This document shows positions 1-7,092 of a DNA stretch of 7,092 nucleotides, one piece after another. A program made the position numbers and the translations under genes. Source of the stretch: Gammaproteobacteria bacterium (GTDB taxonomy: Bacteria > Pseudomonadota > Gammaproteobacteria > Xanthomonadales > Xanthomonadaceae); assembly GCA_024642445.1 (NCBI GenBank), contig JAHEBG010000057.1:1-7092 (forward strand), given 5' to 3'. The first letter of the stretch is position 1, and every line of letters begins with the position of its first letter. Under the pieces are notes generated by a model. The model saw only the letters and a list, made by a program, of their open reading frames with translations. It did no database searches and was not told where the DNA came from.

Positions 1-67
1 CCAGCCCGTGATTTCCCTAAACCCCAGCCCATCGGCTGGGGTTTTTTATTGGGAAATCACGGGCTGG
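1..67. repeat. Perfect 17-bp inverted repeat enclosing a terminator
   Basis: Bases 1-17 (ccagcccgtgatttccc) are the exact reverse complement of bases 51-67. The 33-bp interior contains the smaller terminator hairpin at 19-44. Outer and inner stems can stack into one long hairpin with a one-base gap on the left and a six-base gap on the right. The left arm begins at the first base of the window, so it may be longer than can be seen. The motif ccagccc also occurs in the inner stem (24-30), so inner and outer arms could pair in alternative ways. The repeat is directly visible; its function is not. A repeat-family palindrome, a reinforced terminator or a bidirectional terminator are all possible. 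Confidence 0.85.
19..47 (+). terminator. Rho-independent terminator of an upstream gene
   Basis: An 11-bp stem (aaaccccagcc at 19-29 with ggctggggttt at 34-44) closes a 4-base loop (catc). It is followed by T residues that begin within the stem and run through 47 (six Ts at 42-47). This is the classical intrinsic terminator layout in the + direction. It sits upstream of the atp promoter and so most likely ends transcription from a + strand gene outside the window, insulating the atp operon. The opposite strand has only a short run of Ts after the stem and would be a weak terminator. Confidence 0.85.
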
Positions 68-98
68 GCCGTGCTGGAGTGCTGGAATTACACAGCAG

Positions 99-145
99 TA
101 AGGAGGTAATTTTAAGTGCGCTTATCGCCGGTTTGGCTTGCGTAA
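99..145 (+). other. Strong Shine-Dalgarno and 9-codon GTG reading frame (doubtful)
   Basis: A full-length Shine-Dalgarno match, taaggaggt (99-107), lies 8 bases before a GTG at 116. The frame from that GTG encodes MRLSPVWLA and stops with TAA at 143-145. The small frame ends inside the -35 to -10 spacer of the predicted atp promoter, so it would be translated only from a transcript that starts further upstream. No such promoter is obvious in 68-98. It could be a leader peptide, a remnant of a lost gene or chance. It is recorded because the ribosome binding site is the strongest in the window yet serves no recognised gene. Confidence 0.2.
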
Positions 146-165
146 AAGCATTAATTTGCTATAAT
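138..165 (+). promoter_or_regulatory. Predicted sigma70-type promoter of the atp operon (extended -10)
   Basis: The -10 element is a perfect TATAAT (160-165) preceded by TGC, giving the extended form TGnTATAAT. A partial -35 element, ttgcgt (138-143, three of six consensus bases), lies 16 bp upstream. A weak -35 is usual when the -10 is extended. Transcription would start near 171-173, leaving a leader of about 42 nt before the atpI ATG at 214. A short dyad (agca 147-150, tgct 157-160) overlaps the -10. No comparable promoter is seen elsewhere in the window, so this one probably drives the whole operon. Confidence 0.75.
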
Positions 166-213
166 ACGGCAGATTATTTTGGGCCGTACTTTGACGGTTT
201 CGGTTGACGGATT

Positions 214-1435
<1,222 letters not shown>

Positions 1436-1478
1436 CGCATCACCGTTTCAATTTTTCACCCTTAACCGATTCACCACC

Positions 1479-1780
<302 letters not shown>

Positions 1781-1798
1781 TTTCACCAACGCGCCATA

Positions 1799-1816
1799 GC
1801 GGGCGGCATCCGCCGC
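1799..1816 (+). other. Intergenic GC-rich hairpin between atpE and atpF
   Basis: The sequence ggcgg (1802-1806) pairs with ccgcc (1810-1814) around a 3-base loop. Allowing one bulged G, the pairing extends to seven base pairs (1799-1806 with 1810-1816). No T-run follows, so it is not an intrinsic terminator. It lies about 9 bases before the atpF Shine-Dalgarno. It could act as a barrier protecting the upstream atpE message from 3' exonucleases, or dampen entry into atpF; both are inference. Confidence 0.5.
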
Positions 1817-1835
1817 CTGCCATCAGGAGTAGATT

Positions 1836-2306
1836 ATGGATATCAATTTAACGCTCATCATCCAAAGCCTTGCGTTTTTTGCAGTGGCCTGGGTAGTCAT
1901 GAAGTTCGGCTGGCCGAACATCATGGCGGCGATCGAAGAGCGTCAGGCTAAAATTGCCGAAGGTCTGGCTGCTGCCGACCGTAGCAAAAAAGATCTGGCG
2001 AGCGCCGAAGAAAAAGTCAATGAAGTGCTGCGTGAAGCCCGTGCCAAGGCCAATGAAATCATTGCCCAGGCCGAAGCGCGCCGTCTGCAGATTATTGATG
2101 CCGCCAAAGATGAGGCTGTGGCCGAATCCCAGCGCGTCAAGGCATCGGCCCTCGGTGAAATCGAGCAGTCGGCCAATAAGGCCCGTGAAGAGCTGCGCAA
2201 GCAGGTTTCTTCCCTGGCCATGGCAGGCGCTGAAAAGCTGATCCGCCGCGAGATCGACGAAGCTGCCCACAAGGCGATGCTCGACGAACTGGCATCGGAG
2301 ATCTGA
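1836..2306 (+). CDS. atpF: F1Fo ATP synthase subunit b (peripheral stalk)
   Basis: Subunit b dimerises to form the stator that holds alpha3-beta3 against rotation. At 156 residues it is the same length as E. coli b. A single membrane helix occupies about residues 4-26, followed by the conserved turn [14 protein letters not shown] (24-37) including R36. A long charged, Ala-rich coiled coil covers about 35-125, with A79 at the E. coli dimerisation position. The C-terminal delta-binding part ([20 protein letters not shown], from 117) is well conserved. The start is fixed by aggag (1825-1829), six bases before the ATG, and by the length match. It follows atpE by 55 bp and is separated from atpH by only 7 bp. 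One b gene and no b' gene fits an enzyme with a b homodimer. Confidence 0.97.
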   Translation: MDINLTLIIQSLAFFAVAWVVMKFGWPNIMAAIEERQAKIAEGLAAADRSKKDLASAEEKVNEVLREARAKANEIIAQAEARRLQIIDAAKDEAVAESQRVKASALGEIEQSANKAREELRKQVSSLAMAGAEKLIRREIDEAAHKAMLDELASEI

Positions 2307-2313
2307 GGCAGAC

Positions 2314-2841
2314 ATGAGCCAATCAACCACGCTAGCCCGTCCGTATGCCCGTGCCCTGTTTCTGCTGGCTAAACAGGAAGGCGCATTGAATGCGTATTCC
2401 TCGCAGCTGGCGTTTTCCGCGCAGGCAGCGGCAATGCCCAATGTTGCCGGCCTTCTTGGCGATCCCCGAATCGGGGCTGAGGCCTTGTTAGATCTGCTCA
2501 GCCATCCCGAAAGCAGCGATGCGATGCGCCGTTTCCTTGCCGTGTTGGCAGAAAACGGGCGTTTGTCCTTGCTGCCGGAGATTCTGGCATTGTTCGAGGC
2601 CTTGCGTGCGGAAAGCGAGCATGTGGTGAAGGCGCGTATCACCTCGGCTGCGCCATTATCGGCGGAATCATTGAACTCGCTCACCGAGGCGCTGAAGAAG
2701 CGGTTCGGCAGCGATGTTGATGTTCAGACTGCCGTTGATGCCGCGCTGATCGGTGGCGCCATCATCGATGCCGGTGATGTCGTAATCGACGGTTCGGTTC
2801 GCAACAAGCTGTCCCGCCTGAATGCAAGCCTTGTCAATTAA
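2314..2841 (+). CDS. atpH: F1Fo ATP synthase subunit delta
   Basis: Subunit delta (175 residues; E. coli 177) sits on top of the F1 head and joins the alpha N-termini to the b stalk. The N-terminal six-helix domain begins with the family motif TLARPYARALF (residues 6-16). The middle has FLAVLAENGRLSLLPEI (74-90). The C-terminal part shows the conserved LIGGAIIDAGDVVIDGSVR (145-163) that ends most delta proteins. The ATG lies 7 bases after the atpF stop, with gagg (2305-2308) overlapping that stop codon, an arrangement that favours translational coupling with atpF. The sequence is the least conserved of the F1 subunits, as is usual for delta, but the motifs leave little doubt. Confidence 0.96.
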   Translation: MSQSTTLARPYARALFLLAKQEGALNAYSSQLAFSAQAAAMPNVAGLLGDPRIGAEALLDLLSHPESSDAMRRFLAVLAENGRLSLLPEILALFEALRAESEHVVKARITSAAPLSAESLNSLTEALKKRFGSDVDVQTAVDAALIGGAIIDAGDVVIDGSVRNKLSRLNASLVN

Positions 2842-2854
2842 TTTTAATTAACCG

Positions 2855-2868
2855 CTGGCTACGGCCAG
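2855..2868 (+). other. UACG-tetraloop hairpin between atpH and atpA
   Basis: The 5-bp stem ctggc/gccag closes the loop tacg, with a C-G closing pair. As RNA this is C(UACG)G, a member of the UNCG class of exceptionally stable tetraloops. It is preceded by an A/T-only stretch (2836-2851 apart from the hairpin flank) and followed 6 bases later by the atpA Shine-Dalgarno agga (2875-2878). With no T-run it is not a terminator. A role in shaping the atpA ribosome entry site or protecting mRNA ends is plausible but unproven. Confidence 0.55.
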
Positions 2869-2884
2869 AAACTTAGGAATTCCA

Positions 2885-4429
<1,545 letters not shown>

Positions 4430-4435
4430 CGTGAC

Positions 4436-4455
4436 CGGGCGCCACGCGGCGCCCG
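4436..4455 (+). other. 8-bp all-GC hairpin between atpA and atpG
   Basis: The arms cgggcgcc (4436-4443) and ggcgcccg (4448-4455) are perfect reverse complements separated by the loop acgc. All eight pairs are G-C, making this the most stable intergenic hairpin inside the operon. It begins 7 bases after the atpA stop codon. No T-run follows (the next bases are caacccc), so it is not an intrinsic terminator, although it could cause pausing or act as a 3' stabiliser for atpA message. It precedes the poorest ribosome binding site of the F1 genes. Confidence 0.7.
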
Positions 4456-4462
4456 CAACCCC

Positions 4463-4474
4463 ATAGCGATAGCG
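4463..4474 (+). repeat. Tandem 6-bp duplication upstream of atpG
   Basis: The unit atagcg occurs twice in direct succession (4463-4468 and 4469-4474), just before the atpG start. The second copy runs into gcgaga, which supplies the only Shine-Dalgarno-like bases (gag, 4474-4476). The duplication may be chance, but it alters the spacing between the GC hairpin and the atpG start. Confidence 0.5.
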
Positions 4475-4482
4475 AGAAAACA

Positions 4483-5346
4483 ATGGCAGGCGGCAGAGAA
4501 ATTAAAACCAAAATCAAGAGCGTGCAGAACACCCGCAAGGTGACACGCGCTCTGGAAATGGTCTCGGCTTCGAAAATCCGTAAAGCACAGGAAAGCATGA
4601 AGGCTTCGCGCCCGTATGCCCGCCTGATGACCCAGATTATCGGTCATATTGCGAAAGCGAACGCCGAATACACGCATCCGTTCATGGTCAAGCATGAAGA
4701 AGTGAAGCGCGTCAGTTACATCATCATCTCCTCCGATCGCGGCCTGTGTGGTGGTTTGAACAGCCAGATGTTCCGTCGCGTATTGGCCGATATGAAGGCA
4801 TGGAAAGACAAAGGCGTCGATATCAATGTGGTCTGTGTCGGCCAGAAAGCCGCCACTTTCTTCCGCCGCATCAATGTCACCATGACCGGCCACGTAACCC
4901 ATTTGGGTGAAAAGCCGAAGCTGGAGCAGTTGATCGGTGTGGTCAAGGTGGTACTGGACAACTTCAGCGCCGGTGAAACCCAGCGTGTATTCCTGTGCTA
5001 TAACGACTTCATCAACACCATGACCCAGAAGCCGTGCCAGGACATGCTGTTGCCATTGCCGCCAAGCGAAAGCCTGGATGCCAAGCACAGCTGGGATTAC
5101 ATCTATGAGCCGAGCCCGGAAGTTGTGCTCGACCATGTCATGACCCGTTACATCGAGTCGCTGGTTTACCAAGCGGTATTGGAAAACCTGGCGTCCGAGC
5201 ACGCTGCACGAATGGTGGCTATGAAGTCGGCATCCGATAATGCCAATAAACTGATCGATACGTTGAATCTGATTTACAACAAGGCGCGTCAAGCGGCGAT
5301 TACCCAGGAAATCTCGGAAATCGTCGGCGGCGCCGCCGCGGTTTGA
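4483..5346 (+). CDS. atpG: F1Fo ATP synthase subunit gamma (central shaft)
   Basis: Gamma (287 residues, the same length as E. coli) is the rotating shaft whose N- and C-terminal helices form the coiled coil inside alpha3-beta3. The N-terminal helix [32 protein letters not shown] (5-36) and the C-terminal helix ending [16 protein letters not shown] (266-281) are the two conserved parts. [11 protein letters not shown] (83-93) marks the Rossmann-like domain. At the position of E. coli M23, studied for energy coupling, this protein has leucine (L24 counting the initiator Met), a conservative change. The start is set by this conserved N-terminus; the ribosome binding site is weak (gag at 4474-4476). 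One gamma is needed per three alpha and three beta, so weak initiation after a stable hairpin fits. The sequence is strongly Xanthomonadales-like. Confidence 0.98.
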   Translation: MAGGREIKTKIKSVQNTRKVTRALEMVSASKIRKAQESMKASRPYARLMTQIIGHIAKANAEYTHPFMVKHEEVKRVSYIIISSDRGLCGGLNSQMFRRVLADMKAWKDKGVDINVVCVGQKAATFFRRINVTMTGHVTHLGEKPKLEQLIGVVKVVLDNFSAGETQRVFLCYNDFINTMTQKPCQDMLLPLPPSESLDAKHSWDYIYEPSPEVVLDHVMTRYIESLVYQAVLENLASEHAARMVAMKSASDNANKLIDTLNLIYNKARQAAITQEISEIVGGAAAV

Positions 5347-5349
5347 TGA

Positions 5350-6807
<1,458 letters not shown>

Positions 6808-6817
6808 GTCAACGTGT

Positions 6818-6835
6818 GGCGGGCTTCGGTTCGCC
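6818..6835 (+). other. UUCG-tetraloop hairpin between atpD and atpC
   Basis: The arms ggcgggc (6818-6824) and gttcgcc (6829-6835) pair over seven positions, two of them G-U, around the loop ttcg. As RNA this gives the exceptionally stable C(UUCG)G tetraloop. No T-run follows (next bases taacgg), so full termination is unlikely. It lies 27 bases before the atpC ATG. A role in 3' protection of the atpD message or in lowering epsilon synthesis is possible. Confidence 0.6.
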
Positions 6836-6862
6836 TAACGGTTCAACGTAAAGAGAATCCTT

Positions 6863-7092
6863 ATGACATCTACAATCCGTTGTGACATCGTCAGTGCCGA
6901 GCAGGAGCTTTTCAGCGACGCCGTGCAGATGGTGGTTGTTACCGGTGAAATGGGCGAGCTGGGTATCGCGCCCAAACATGCGCCGCTGATTACCCGCATC
7001 AAGCCGGGCTATGTGCGCGTGACCATGGCCGATGGCGAGCATCTCGAGTTTTACGTTTCCGGCGGCATCCTGGAAGTGCAGCCGCAGTTGGT
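6863..7092 (+). CDS. atpC: F1Fo ATP synthase subunit epsilon (partial, 3' end beyond window)
   Basis: Only the first 76 complete codons are visible; the frame is still open at the window edge. The visible part is the N-terminal beta-sandwich domain, which packs against gamma and the c-ring. It has the family motifs [14 protein letters not shown] (5-18), [17 protein letters not shown] (28-44), IKPG (46-49) and SGGILEVQP (66-74). The C-terminal helical hairpin that inhibits ATP hydrolysis is not in the window, so its state cannot be judged. The Shine-Dalgarno is weak (aagaga at 6851-6856), in keeping with one epsilon per enzyme. The start context aatccttatga is identical to that of atpD. The gene follows atpD by 55 bp with a stable hairpin between them. 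Confidence 0.97.
   Translation, partial: MTSTIRCDIVSAEQELFSDAVQMVVVTGEMGELGIAPKHAPLITRIKPGYVRVTMADGEHLEFYVSGGILEVQPQL

Noticed and set aside
1848..2684. 278-codon open frame on the - strand opposite atpF and atpH
   Set aside because: It spans two well-identified + strand genes, and its translation shows no recognisable motif.
4436..4455. Intrinsic terminator after atpA
   Set aside because: The stem is strong but no T-run follows, and the operon clearly continues into atpG.

Overview
The window holds a nearly complete F-type (F1Fo) ATP synthase operon, all on the + strand, in the classical bacterial order atpI-atpB-atpE-atpF-atpH-atpA-atpG-atpD-atpC. Only atpC is cut, by the right edge of the window. 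No unrelated gene, mobile element, CRISPR array, tRNA or rRNA is visible.

Organism: the protein sequences are clearly gammaproteobacterial. The N-terminus of the gamma subunit ([20 protein letters not shown]), the start of beta ([18 protein letters not shown]), the alpha C-terminus (EFKTTGSW) and the epsilon start ([13 protein letters not shown]) resemble, from memory, Xanthomonadales (Lysobacterales) proteins most closely. The c subunit, by contrast, starts with an E. coli-like MENIN. Base composition looks moderate (mid-50s % GC by eye), lower than typical Xanthomonas. The lineage call is an inference from remembered family sequences, not a search.

Layout: bases 1-67 hold an intrinsic terminator nested inside a perfect 17-bp inverted repeat, probably marking the end of an upstream gene outside the window. 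Bases 68-213 are the operon's regulatory region: a strong Shine-Dalgarno followed by a 9-codon GTG reading frame of doubtful meaning, then an extended -10 sigma70-type promoter (TGCTATAAT) and a leader of about 40 nt. Then follow atpI (accessory membrane protein), atpB (a), atpE (c), atpF (b), atpH (delta), atpA (alpha), atpG (gamma), atpD (beta) and the start of atpC (epsilon). Spacing ranges from an 11-bp overlap (atpI/atpB) to gaps of 7-69 bp.

How the genes work together: a and the c-ring form the proton channel and rotor in the inner membrane. The b dimer and delta form the stator. Alpha3-beta3 is the catalytic head, and gamma-epsilon the central shaft. Catalytic and proton-pathway residues are all present, so the enzyme looks intact, proton-driven and functional.

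I see no novel multi-gene system. The most interesting material is non-coding: the nested palindrome at the left edge, a U-rich G-poor leader before atpE resembling the E. coli atpE translational enhancer, and compact hairpins in four intergenic gaps (two with UNCG tetraloops, one an 8-bp all-GC stem before a weak gamma ribosome binding site). Together these suggest translation and mRNA stability tuned to the unequal subunit stoichiometry.
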